Origin: Micromonospora rubida
GTDB taxonomy: Bacteria > Actinomycetota > Actinomycetes > Mycobacteriales > Micromonosporaceae
Assembly (NCBI RefSeq): GCF_009908295.1
Contig: NZ_JAAALO010000004.1
Span: 372,001-436,000 of the forward strand
Length of the DNA: 64,000 nt
Direction: 5' to 3'
Part shown: positions 17,278 to 25,556 of the stretch, one piece after another
Position numbering within the stretch: position 1 is the first letter of the stretch
Layout of the letters: each line of letters begins with the position of its first letter
Notes under the pieces: generated by a model
Database searches by the model: none
The model's input: only the letters and a program-made list of their open reading frames with translations
What the model was told of the DNA's origin: nothing
Position numbers and translations under genes: made by a program

Positions 17278-19800
17278 TCACAGGCGGGGGTCGACCGGCT
17301 CGGACTCGCAGGCCAGGACGGCGAAGACCAGCTCGTGGCGGCGCCAGAGCGGGGCGCCCGCCGCCAGCGCGTCCAGGGCGGCGAGCCCGAGGGCGTGCTC
17401 CCGCAGGGCCAGCCCCCGCTTGCGGCCCAGCGATCGCCGGCGTAGCGCGACGAGCTGCTCCGGCCCGGTGTATCCCGGGCCGTAGATGATCCGCAGGTAC
17501 TCCCGGCCCCGGCACTTGATCCCCGGCTGGAGCAGCGACCCCCGCGAGGACCGGGCGGCCGGCCCGGCGTACGGCTTGACCACCATGCCCTCCCCGCCGC
17601 CGGCGGTCAGCGCCAGCCACCAGCCGGTGGCATCGGCCTCGGCCGAGGCGTCGGTCAGGTCGACGACCCGCCGCCGGGTGGGGGTGAACAGCACCGGGTC
17701 GGCGGCACACAGCCGGTCGACCAGGTCGAGGTGCCAGCCGTGGTCCCGGTCGACGTGGCTGGCCCCGGCGGAGGCGAGCACCACGAACGGGGCGAGGGTC
17801 ACCCCGCGCAGCCCGTCCGTCGGCGCCACGTACGCCCGGTACGCCGCCGAGTACGCCTCGACCTCCACGGATCGGGCGGCCATCCGCTCCCGCAGCTCCC
17901 CGACCGGCAGGCCCCGGCCGGCAGCCGCGTCCAGGGTGGCCAGCACCGCCGGCAGGGCGGCCCGGCCTGCCGCCCCCACGCTCGCGTACTGCTCGCGGAT
18001 CAGCCCGCCCGCCTTCGCCGACCAGGGCAGCAGCTCGCAGTCCAGCAGCAGCCAGTCGGTGCCCAGCTCCGCCCACAGCTCCGCCGCGGTCACCGCCGCC
18101 CGGACCCGGTCCAGCAGCTCGCCGTCCAGCGGCGGGCCGAAGAACGGCCGGCCGGTGCGGGTGTGCACCACGCCGCCGCCCGGCCCGAACGGGCCGCCCT
18201 CCGGATCGCGGCAGACCAGCACCACGGCCCGCGAGCCCATGTGCTTCTCCTCGCAGACCACCCGGTCGACGCCGGCCGACCGGTAGTCGGCGAACGCCTG
18301 CGCCGGGTGCTCCAGGAACCCGTCGACCGTCGACGTCGAGCATGGTGCCATCGTCGGCGGCAGCCAGGTCAGCCAGCGCGGGTCGACCGCGAACCGGCTC
18401 ATCACCTCCAGCGCGGCGGCGGCGTTCTCCGCCGGCACGGTCAGCGTCCCGTACGGGTGCTCGACGTGCCGTCGGCCGGCGACGTCGCGCAGGTCCAGCA
18501 CCGTGTCCGGGCGGGCCGGGGCCGGCGCGACCAGTGGCCGGGCCGGGGCGTACCACTCCTTCACCGCGCCGACGGAGACCAGCTCCCGCTCCGGGTAGCG
18601 CAGCGCGGTCAGCTTCCCGCCGAAGACGCAGCCGGTGTCGACGCAGATGGTGTTGTTCACCCATTCCGCCTCCGGGGCGGGCGTGTGCCCGTACACGACC
18701 ATGGCCGAGCCCCGGTAGTCGCGCGCCCACGGGTAGCGCACCGGCAGGCCGTACTCGTCGACCTCGCCGGTGGTCTCCCCGTACAGCGCGAACGCGCGGA
18801 CCCGGCCCGACGCGCGGCCGTGGTACTCCTCTTTCAGCCCGGCGTGCGCGACCACCAGCCGGCCACCGTCCAGCACGAAGTGGCTGACCAGGCCGTCAAT
18901 GAAGGCCGCCGTCTCGGCCACGAAGCTGGCCGGCTCCGCCTCCAGCTGGGCCAGCGTCTCCGGCAGGCCGTGGGTGAGCCGCACGGCCGCGCCGCGCAGT
19001 TTGCGCAGCAGCTTCTGCTCGTGGTTGCCCGGCACGCAGATCGCGTGCCCAGCCGCCACCATGCCCATCACCAGGCGGAGCACCCCGGGGGAGTCCGGGC
19101 CGCGGTCCACCAGGTCACCCACGAAGACGGCGGTACGACCAGCCGGGTGCGCCGCGTCCACCGGGCGACCCGCGTCGTCGCGGCGCAGGCCGTAGCCCAG
19201 CCGGAGCAGCAGCGCCTCCAGCTCCTCGCGGCAGCCGTGCACGTCACCGACGATGTCGAACGGCCCGGTCAGGTCCCGCCGGTCGTTGAACAGCTTCTCG
19301 TACCGGACCTCCGCCGCGTCGATCTCCTCGACGCCGCGCAGCACGTGCACCTTGCGGAAGCCCTCCCGGGCCAGCAGCCGGTACGACCGGCGCAGGTCCC
19401 GCTGCATCCGGGCCAGCACGGGCCGGCCGAAGGTACGGTCCGTGCGGGCCTGCGTCCGCTCCCAGGCCAGCGCCTCCGGCACGTCCAGCACGATCGCCAC
19501 CGGCAGCACGTCGTGCTCCCGGGCCACCCGGACCAGCCCGGCGCGGGCGTGCGGCTGGAGGTTGGTGGCGTCCACGACGGTGAGCCGGCCGCGCCGCAGC
19601 CGAATTCCGGCGACGTGGTGCAGCGCGTCGAACGCGTCCGCCGACGCCGACTGGTCGTTCTCGTCGTCGGCGACCAGCGCCCGGAACGCGTCGGAGGAGA
19701 GCACCTGGCTCGGGGCGAAGTGTCGCCGGGCGAAGGTGGACTTGCCGGAACCGGAGACGCCGACCAGCGCCACCAGGGCCAGCTCGGGGATGTCGATCAT
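17278..19800 (-). CDS. pnkp: polynucleotide kinase-phosphatase-ligase Pnkp (RNA repair)
   Basis: 840 residues with the three-domain plan of bacterial Pnkp. The 5'-kinase comes first (P-loop GVSGSGKST, residues 14-22). Next is the metallophosphoesterase 2',3'-phosphatase (GDVHGC near 180, GDLVDRGPDS, GNHEQK). The ligase/adenylyltransferase follows, with motif I EEKHMGSRA (Lys near 519), a late LDCELLPWSAK and MVVKPYAG. It heals and seals RNA broken by ribotoxins. The ATG overlaps the hen1 stop by 4 nt, so the two form one operon. Hen1 is needed to activate the ligase in the Clostridium/Anabaena systems. A terminator follows. Confidence 0.95.
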   Translation of the reverse strand: MIDIPELALVALVGVSGSGKSTFARRHFAPSQVLSSDAFRALVADDENDQSASADAFDALHHVAGIRLRRGRLTVVDATNLQPHARAGLVRVAREHDVLPVAIVLDVPEALAWERTQARTDRTFGRPVLARMQRDLRRSYRLLAREGFRKVHVLRGVEEIDAAEVRYEKLFNDRRDLTGPFDIVGDVHGCREELEALLLRLGYGLRRDDAGRPVDAAHPAGRTAVFVGDLVDRGPDSPGVLRLVMGMVAAGHAICVPGNHEQKLLRKLRGAAVRLTHGLPETLAQLEAEPASFVAETAAFIDGLVSHFVLDGGRLVVAHAGLKEEYHGRASGRVRAFALYGETTGEVDEYGLPVRYPWARDYRGSAMVVYGHTPAPEAEWVNNTICVDTGCVFGGKLTALRYPERELVSVGAVKEWYAPARPLVAPAPARPDTVLDLRDVAGRRHVEHPYGTLTVPAENAAAALEVMSRFAVDPRWLTWLPPTMAPCSTSTVDGFLEHPAQAFADYRSAGVDRVVCEEKHMGSRAVVLVCRDPEGGPFGPGGGVVHTRTGRPFFGPPLDGELLDRVRAAVTAAELWAELGTDWLLLDCELLPWSAKAGGLIREQYASVGAAGRAALPAVLATLDAAAGRGLPVGELRERMAARSVEVEAYSAAYRAYVAPTDGLRGVTLAPFVVLASAGASHVDRDHGWHLDLVDRLCAADPVLFTPTRRRVVDLTDASAEADATGWWLALTAGGGEGMVVKPYAGPAARSSRGSLLQPGIKCRGREYLRIIYGPGYTGPEQLVALRRRSLGRKRGLALREHALGLAALDALAAGAPLWRRHELVFAVLACESEPVDPRL

Positions 19801-21335
19801 CGGCTCGCCTCCTTCGGTGCGGTCGTCTGCGTCGTGGCGTTCGGCGGTGCCGTGGCATTCGGCGGTGCCGTGGCGTGCGCCGGTGCCGTGGCGTGCGCCG
19901 GTGTCGTGGCGTGCGCCGGTGTCGTGGTGAACACGGCGAGCTGGGTGGGGGCGCCGACCTCGGGGTCGTCGTCGCCGATCCCGCCGATCGTCGCGGTGTA
20001 GCCGTACGCGGCCGTGACCCGGTCGACCCAGGCGGCGAACTCCGCGCGGGTCCACTCGAAGCGGTGGTCCGGGTGTCGGAACCGCCCCGCGCCCAGCCCC
20101 TCGTAGCGGACGTTGTGCTCGACGTTCGGCGTGGTCACCACGACCGTGGCGGGCCGGGCGTGACCGAACACGGCGTCCTCCAGCGCCGGCAGGCGGGGCA
20201 GGTCGACGTGTTCGACGACCTCCATGAGCACCGCCGCGTCGTACCCGCGCAGCCGGTCGTCCCGGTAGGTCAGGGCGGACTGCCACAGCCGGATCCGGTC
20301 CCGCTGCCGCTCCGGCAGCCGGTCCAGCCGCAGCCGGCGCTCGGCCAGCGTCAGCGCCTGGGCGGACACGTCGGTGCCGACGATCTCGGTGTACCGGCGG
20401 TCGCCCACCAGGGCGGACAGCAGCGCCCCGCCGCCGCAGCCGAGGTCCACCACCCGGGTCGCCCCGCTGGCCGCGAGGGCGGCGAGCACCGCCTCCCGGC
20501 GGCGCACCGCCAGCGACGGCCGGCGCGCGGCCTCCCCGCCGTCGGACTCGGCCACGCTGTCGGCGGGCGGCTCCTCGGCCAGCCGCTGCTCGGCGAGGCG
20601 GGCCATGGCCTCCCCGGCCAGGGCCCGGCGGTGGGCCAGGTAGCGGCGGGTGATGGTGGACCGCTCCGGGTGGCCGGCCAGCCAGCCGGCGCCCGCCCGG
20701 AGCAGCTTGTCGATCTCGTCCGGCGCGACCCAGTAGTGCTTCGCGTCGTCGAGCACCGGCAGCAGCACGTACAGGTGGTTCAGCGCATCGGCGAGCCGCA
20801 GCGTGCCGGTCAGCGTCAGGTCGACGTACCGGCTGTCGCCCCACTCCGGGTACGTCTCGTCGAGCGGGATCGGGTCGGCCGCCACCGCCCAGCCCAGCGG
20901 CGCGAAAATCCGGGCGGCCAGGTCGGCGCCGCCCCGGCAGCGCAGCACGGGCACCCGGACCTCCAGTGGGATCTCGGCGGCGGCCAGCTCCGGCCGGTCC
21001 CGGGACTCGCCGCGCAGGGCGGACCGGAACACCCTGGCCAGCGCCGAGGCGAGCAGGCTCGACGCGGCGTACGGGCGGTCGTTGACGTACTGGCCGAGGG
21101 TGAAGCCGTGCGGGGCGGTCGGCTGGCTCCGGCTCTTGCCGCGGCCACCGGCCAGCCGCAGCGGGTCGACGTCGACCAGCAGGGCCACGGTGCAGCGCCC
21201 CTCGTCGGCCTCGGGGAAGACCACGTGCGCGGCGCCGACGGGCAGCTCGAAGGAGTGCACCCGGTCGGGGTGCTTGACCAGCAGGTACCCGAGGTCGGTC
21301 GCCGGCCGGTGGGTGGTGGTCAGGGTGAGCAGCAC
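19797..21335 (-). CDS. hen1: Hen1 3'-terminal RNA ribose 2'-O-methyltransferase
   Basis: 512 residues. The N-terminal domain (about 1-240, starting MLLTLTTTHRPATDLGYLL) is the ligase-activating part known from bacterial Hen1. The C-terminal methyltransferase has VVDLGCGGGALL (about 295), GTDVSAQAL and the Mn-binding region MEVVEHVD ... TTPNVEHN ... HPDHRFEW. It methylates the 3' ribose of the repaired RNA junction and blocks recutting. The tail after PTQLAVFTTT is unusual: five 18-bp repeats code TPAHA/APPNA units. The start is GTG at 21335; no clear ribosome site is visible. Confidence 0.93.
   Translation of the reverse strand: MLLTLTTTHRPATDLGYLLVKHPDRVHSFELPVGAAHVVFPEADEGRCTVALLVDVDPLRLAGGRGKSRSQPTAPHGFTLGQYVNDRPYAASSLLASALARVFRSALRGESRDRPELAAAEIPLEVRVPVLRCRGGADLAARIFAPLGWAVAADPIPLDETYPEWGDSRYVDLTLTGTLRLADALNHLYVLLPVLDDAKHYWVAPDEIDKLLRAGAGWLAGHPERSTITRRYLAHRRALAGEAMARLAEQRLAEEPPADSVAESDGGEAARRPSLAVRRREAVLAALAASGATRVVDLGCGGGALLSALVGDRRYTEIVGTDVSAQALTLAERRLRLDRLPERQRDRIRLWQSALTYRDDRLRGYDAAVLMEVVEHVDLPRLPALEDAVFGHARPATVVVTTPNVEHNVRYEGLGAGRFRHPDHRFEWTRAEFAAWVDRVTAAYGYTATIGGIGDDDPEVGAPTQLAVFTTTPAHATTPAHATAPAHATAPPNATAPPNATTQTTAPKEASR
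19834..19923 (-). repeat. 18-bp tandem repeats in the hen1 tail
   Basis: Five 18-bp units (gtggcgttcggcggtgcc and variants with gtggcgtgcgccggtgtc) code the Thr/Pro/Ala/His tail of Hen1. A degenerate unit follows at 19924. The repeat lies outside the conserved methyltransferase core. Confidence 0.85.
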
Positions 21336-21464
21336 GCGCCCATGGTGTCAGGGACATCGATCTTGCGTCGCCCCGTTTTCGGCCCGCTGGGGTGGGCTCG
21401 GTGACAAGCGGGTCCGGCGCGGCACCCTCGCACCGCACGGCGGACCGAAGATCTGATGAGCCGA

Positions 21465-21501
21465 ACGGTTGATCGCTCCTGCCGCAACGTTCAGCCGGCC
21501 C
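21465..21501 (+). repeat. direct repeat copy A upstream of the sigE-family gene
   Basis: A 37-nt sequence beginning ACGGTTGATC matches 23484-23520 (copy B) in the same orientation at 32 of 37 positions. The pair flanks the sigma factor, LCP and decayed genes. Confidence 0.7.
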
Positions 21502-21510
21502 GGTCCCGTC
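21484..21510 (+). promoter_or_regulatory. putative ECF-type autoregulatory promoter
   Basis: GCAAC (21484-21488), an 18-nt spacer and CGTC (21507-21510) lie upstream of the SigE-family gene. The second SigE-family gene at 35351 has GCAAC-N18-CGTT at the same spacing. ECF sigma factors commonly read AAC-type -35 and CGT-type -10 elements and promote their own genes. Confidence 0.55.
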
Positions 21511-21536
21511 ATCAGAGCAGGACACCGGGAGGTGCA

Positions 21537-22016
21537 GTGACATACGAGGAGTTCGCCGATTCGCGGCTGACCGCCCTGTTGCGGTACGCGGTCATGCTGA
21601 CCGGCGACCCGCACCAGGCGCAGGACCTGGTGCAGGAGACCATGGTGCGGGCCCAGTTGAACTGGCGGCGAGTGGCCCGGGCCGACTCCCCGGAACGTTA
21701 CGTGCGCCGGATGCTCACCAACCAGTACGTCGACTGGCGGCGCGGCTCGTGGGTGCGCCGGGTGCTGCTGCGCGCCGAGACCGACGACGCCGTCCCGGTC
21801 TCCACCGACCACGCGCAGAACGCGGTGGATCGGGACCAGGTCTGGACCTGGCTGTCCCGCCTGCCGCGCAGACAGCGCGCCACCCTGGTGCTGCGCTACT
21901 ACGAGGACCTGCCCGACGCGGAGATCGCCGAGATCCTCGGCTGCGCGGTCGGCACCGTCCGTTCGTCCATCTCCCGCGCCCTGGCCACTCTCCGGGCCGA
22001 ATACGTGGAGGCCTGA
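21537..22016 (+). CDS. SigE-family ECF RNA polymerase sigma factor
   Basis: 159 residues. Sigma-70 region 2 covers about 5-70 (SRLTALLRYAVMLTGDPHQA, then DLVQETMVRAQLNWRRV). Region 4 covers about 100-155 (LSRLPRRQRATLVLRYYEDL, then AEIAEILGCAVGTVRSSISR). The GTG at 21537 has GGGAGGTG upstream. The downstream gene, 2 nt away, codes an LCP-type membrane protein with a short basic cytoplasmic head, the position normally held by an anti-sigma factor. A possible self-recognised promoter lies upstream. Confidence 0.9.
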   Translation: MTYEEFADSRLTALLRYAVMLTGDPHQAQDLVQETMVRAQLNWRRVARADSPERYVRRMLTNQYVDWRRGSWVRRVLLRAETDDAVPVSTDHAQNAVDRDQVWTWLSRLPRRQRATLVLRYYEDLPDAEIAEILGCAVGTVRSSISRALATLRAEYVEA

Positions 22017-22018
22017 TC

Positions 22019-23086
22019 ATGATCGAGGACGACCTGCATGCCGCGTTCGAGCGGCACGAGTCACTCACCCCGCCGACCGGCCCGCTGCGTGCGGCCATTG
22101 ACCGGATCGCCGCCGTCCGTCGGCGTCGCCGCCGACGTACCACGCTCGGCGGGGCGACCCTGGCCCTGCTGGCGGTTACCGGGCTCGGCGCGGCCCCGCT
22201 CGTCACCCCGGCCAAGGCCCCGGAACGGGCCGAATTCCTCGCTGGCCCGACCGGTGGGGAACCCGTCGGGGCGATGAACCTGCTGCTTCTCGGCGTGGAT
22301 TCCAGCGGCCCGCAACCCCCGATGGCCGACTCGATCCTGCTGGTGCACGTGCCGGCCGACCGCAGCCGGCTCTACCTGCTGTCGATCCCGCGCGATCTGA
22401 AGGTGGCCGTCCCCGGCCACGGCAGCGAAAAGATCAACGCCGCCTTCGCCTCCGGAAGCCGCAGGGAGGGGCGACAGCCCGACCTCGGCGCGGGCTATAG
22501 CCTCACCTCGCAGGTCGTCGCCCGGTTGACCGGGGTACGCGTCGACGCGGGCGCGGTGCTGACCTATCCCGTGCTGCGGAAGATCACCGACGCGGTGGGC
22601 GGGGTGGAGCTCTGCCTGCCGACCGAGGTGCTTTCGTTCCACACCGGCCGGACGTACCCGGCCGGCTGCCAGCACCTGGACGGAGCAGCCTCCGTGGATT
22701 TGCTCCGGCAGCGGCGCACCCTTGCCGACGACTCCCAGGACCGGGACCGCAACGCCCAACAATTCGCCGCCGCCCTGGTGCGCCGGGCCGACGAGCGGGG
22801 CGTGCTGCACGACCCGGTGCGGGTGTCCCGGCTGGCCGCCGACATCGGCCCGCACCTCACCCTCAGCTCGGCGAGCGGCTCGCTGCTCGACCTGCTGGCC
22901 CTCGTGCCCCGGTTGAGGTCCGCCGAGGTGGTCGGCCTCAACCTGCCGGCCGTACTGGTCGACGCCCCGGCCCACCGCTACGAGCCGGACCCGGCCGCCG
23001 CCCCGGAGCTGCTCGCCGCGCTGCGCGAGGATCGCCTCGCGGCGTGGGTCGCGGCGCACCCCGAGCGGGTCACCGGCCCGCGCTGA
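22019..23086 (+). CDS. LytR-CpsA-Psr (LCP) family membrane protein, possible anti-sigma head
   Basis: 355 residues. A cytoplasmic head of about 40 residues (MIEDDLHAAFERHESLTPPT, then an Arg-rich RRRRRRRTT) precedes one TM helix (about 44-64). The LCP catalytic domain follows (MNLLLLGVDSSG, MADSILLVHVP, LLSIPRDLKVAVP, KINAAFASG). LCP enzymes transfer glycopolymers from lipid carriers to peptidoglycan outside the cell. The head resembles the short N-termini of SigE-family partner proteins, so it may hold the adjacent sigma factor; this is inference. GGAGG precedes the ATG. Confidence 0.85.
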   Translation: MIEDDLHAAFERHESLTPPTGPLRAAIDRIAAVRRRRRRRTTLGGATLALLAVTGLGAAPLVTPAKAPERAEFLAGPTGGEPVGAMNLLLLGVDSSGPQPPMADSILLVHVPADRSRLYLLSIPRDLKVAVPGHGSEKINAAFASGSRREGRQPDLGAGYSLTSQVVARLTGVRVDAGAVLTYPVLRKITDAVGGVELCLPTEVLSFHTGRTYPAGCQHLDGAASVDLLRQRRTLADDSQDRDRNAQQFAAALVRRADERGVLHDPVRVSRLAADIGPHLTLSSASGSLLDLLALVPRLRSAEVVGLNLPAVLVDAPAHRYEPDPAAAPELLAALREDRLAAWVAAHPERVTGPR

Positions 23087-23192
23087 CCGTGTCGACTACG
23101 ACGGCGACGGGCGGCCCCCGCCCATCGCCGTCCGGTCTCCGGGCGCCCGTCGCACCGGCTGAGCGGTAGTCGTCCTCGTCGGGCTGGCCCAT
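23070..23192 (-). pseudogene. internally deleted copy of the acidic small gene at 23563
   Basis: This strand begins with the same ribosome-site and start context as 23563-23775, and the frame reads MGQPDEDDYR. That is the first seven and last residues of the intact 70-residue protein, joined at a 12-nt sequence (CCCGACGAGGAC) that the intact gene carries at both ends. The stop is lost (TGA to TCA). The frame therefore runs on for about 30 unrelated residues into the 3' end of the LCP gene on the other strand. This looks like a duplicate collapsed by recombination at the short repeat. Confidence 0.7.
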
Positions 23193-23210
23193 CGTCCCTC
23201 TGCGGTGAAA

Positions 23211-23250
23211 CCGGCGCCCCGCCGACCCGGGTGGGTCGGCGGGGCGCCGG
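23211..23250. terminator. 18-bp terminator hairpin
   Basis: CCGGCGCCCCGCCGACCC pairs perfectly with its complement around a GGGT loop, 14 nt beyond the stop of the LPVTG remnant on the minus strand. Confidence 0.85.
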
Positions 23251-23263
23251 CGGTACGGGTGGA

Positions 23264-23485
23264 TCAGGCGACGAAGCGGGTCCGGCGGCGCTTGGCCACC
23301 AGGTAGCCGCCGACGCCGGCCACGAGCAGCAGGCCGCCGATGCCGGCGATCAGGCCGGTCGAGGCGCCGGTGACCGGCAGACCGCCGTCACCGCCACCCC
23401 CGCCGCCCGTTCCGGTGCCGGCCTTGACAGTGATCGTGGCTATGTCGTTGCCCTCGCTCGGGTCGCCGGCGAGCCTCGTCGTCAC
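23264..23485 (-). pseudogene. C-terminal remnant of an LPxTG-type surface protein
   Basis: 73 residues. TTRLAGDPSEGNDIATITVK matches the end of a DUF11-type adhesin repeat. A Gly linker, the sortase-like motif LPVTG, a TM helix (about 45-64) and the basic tail AKRRRTRFVA follow. No signal peptide is present. Upstream in the same frame, a TAA stop occurs three codons before the GTG, while residues such as GCTLRQ before it still look like adhesin sequence. This is best read as the surviving 3' end of a larger surface-protein gene. Confidence 0.7.
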
Positions 23486-23520
23486 GGTTGATTACCGCTG
23501 CCGCAACGTGCAGCCGGCCC
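23484..23520 (+). repeat. direct repeat copy B
   Basis: Matches copy A (21465-21501) at 32 of 37 positions in the same orientation. It keeps the GCAAC of the sigma promoter but has CGCC rather than CGTC at the N18 spacing. It overlaps the start of the LPVTG remnant. Confidence 0.7.
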
Positions 23521-23562
23521 CGCCCCGCCGGTGCGACCGCAGCCCGGGAGCGCGGAGCGGGC

Positions 23563-23775
23563 TCAGCGGTAGTCGTCCTCGTCGGGGGCGACAACCCGGG
23601 CCTGCTCCATGGCGTCCCAGTCGTCGACCTCCAGGCCCCGGGTCGGCTCCTGCTCGCCGTCGGCCGGGTCGGTCGAGGTGGCCTGTTCCACGGCGTCGGC
23701 CGGGGACGCCTCCGGGTCCCGCTCCTCCGGAGTGAGGTGGTCGCTCGGAGCGAAGTCCTCGTCGGGCTGACCCAT
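23563..23775 (-). CDS. acidic small protein, unknown
   Basis: A 70-residue, very acidic, probably disordered protein (MGQPDEDFAPSDHLTPEERD ... ARVVAPDEDDYR). The ATG has GGGAGGG upstream on this strand. Candidate -10 hexamers lie further up (TACGGT or TAGCTT). The same 12-nt sequence codes PDED at both ends of the protein; it explains the collapsed copy at 23070-23192. Function unknown. Confidence 0.6.
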   Translation of the reverse strand: MGQPDEDFAPSDHLTPEERDPEASPADAVEQATSTDPADGEQEPTRGLEVDDWDAMEQARVVAPDEDDYR

Positions 23776-23908
23776 CGTCCCTCCCTGATTCCGGTGGAAA
23801 GCTACCCACACCGTACGGGCTGACCCGGGTGCGCGCTCGGAGCCGGGGAGAAAGCCGAGTCGGCGGAATCGGCCCTCCGGGCCCGGCCGGCGGTGCCAGG
23901 ATGGTGTC

Positions 23909-24292
23909 GTGGGCTTCCTGATCCGGCTGGCGATCACGGCGATCGCGTTGTGGATCGCCACCCTGATCGTGCCCGGCGTCGAGGTGGGCGGCCGGTACGG
24001 CGGCAACACGGTGCTCACCCTCGTGGTGGTGGCGCTGATCTTCGGCGTGGTCAACGCCGTGCTGAAGCCGGTGATCAAGGTGGTGGGCTGCGTCTTCTAC
24101 CTGCTGACCCTGGGGCTGTTCGCGCTGGTGGTCAACGCGCTGCTGTTCCTGCTGACCGACTGGATCGCCCGCCAGTTGGACCTGCCGTTCCGGGTGGACG
24201 GGTTCTGGGCCGCCTTCTGGGGGGCCATCGTGATGGCCGTGGTGACCTGGCTGATCAGCGTCGCCGTGCCGGACCGGTGGGAGGGCCGGTGA
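23909..24292 (+). CDS. phage-holin-family/YvlD-like four-TM membrane protein
   Basis: 127 residues and four TM helices (FLIRLAITAIALWIATLIVP, VLTLVVVALIFGVVNAVLKP, LLTLGLFALVVNALLFLLTD, GAIVMAVVTWLISVAV). The NAVLKPVIK and LGLFALVVNALLF motifs match the PF04020 (YvlD) family. These are chromosomal membrane proteins rather than true phage holins. The GTG lies 6 nt after CAGGAT, a leaderless arrangement also seen at the LOG gene. Function unknown. Confidence 0.82.
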   Translation: MGFLIRLAITAIALWIATLIVPGVEVGGRYGGNTVLTLVVVALIFGVVNAVLKPVIKVVGCVFYLLTLGLFALVVNALLFLLTDWIARQLDLPFRVDGFWAAFWGAIVMAVVTWLISVAVPDRWEGR

Positions 24293-24471
24293 GGTTTCGC
24301 AGGGGGTGCCCGGCACCCCGGTCACCGGCCCACGCCTCGGGCGGGTCAAGGGTCGGTTACGCCCGTGGCCGCCCTCTACGGGATACTTCCGGTGGAGGAC
24401 AGCGCGGTCCGGCGCACCCATGGAAGACAGCGGCCAGTACGGCCGACAGCGGTAAGTAAGGAGCGTTCGAT

Positions 24472-25494
<1,023 letters not shown>

Positions 25495-25510
25495 CACCCA
25501 CCCGTACGAC

Positions 25511-25545
25511 ACGACGGCCGGCACCCGGGAGGGGCCGGCCGTCGT
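25511..25545. terminator. bidirectional terminator after fbaA
   Basis: ACGACGGCCGGC pairs perfectly with GCCGGCCGTCGT. It lies between the convergent fbaA and LOG-family genes. Confidence 0.85.
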
Positions 25546-25556
25546 CGTCGCAGTGG

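Noticed and set aside
19801..21543. Pnkp extended upstream to 1421 residues
   Set aside because: The extension overlaps hen1 in another frame. The family start MIDIPELALVALVG and the ATGA overlap fix the start at 19800.
23909..24292. Prophage lysis gene
   Set aside because: The family name includes holin, but this YvlD-like type is chromosomal, and no phage gene is nearby.
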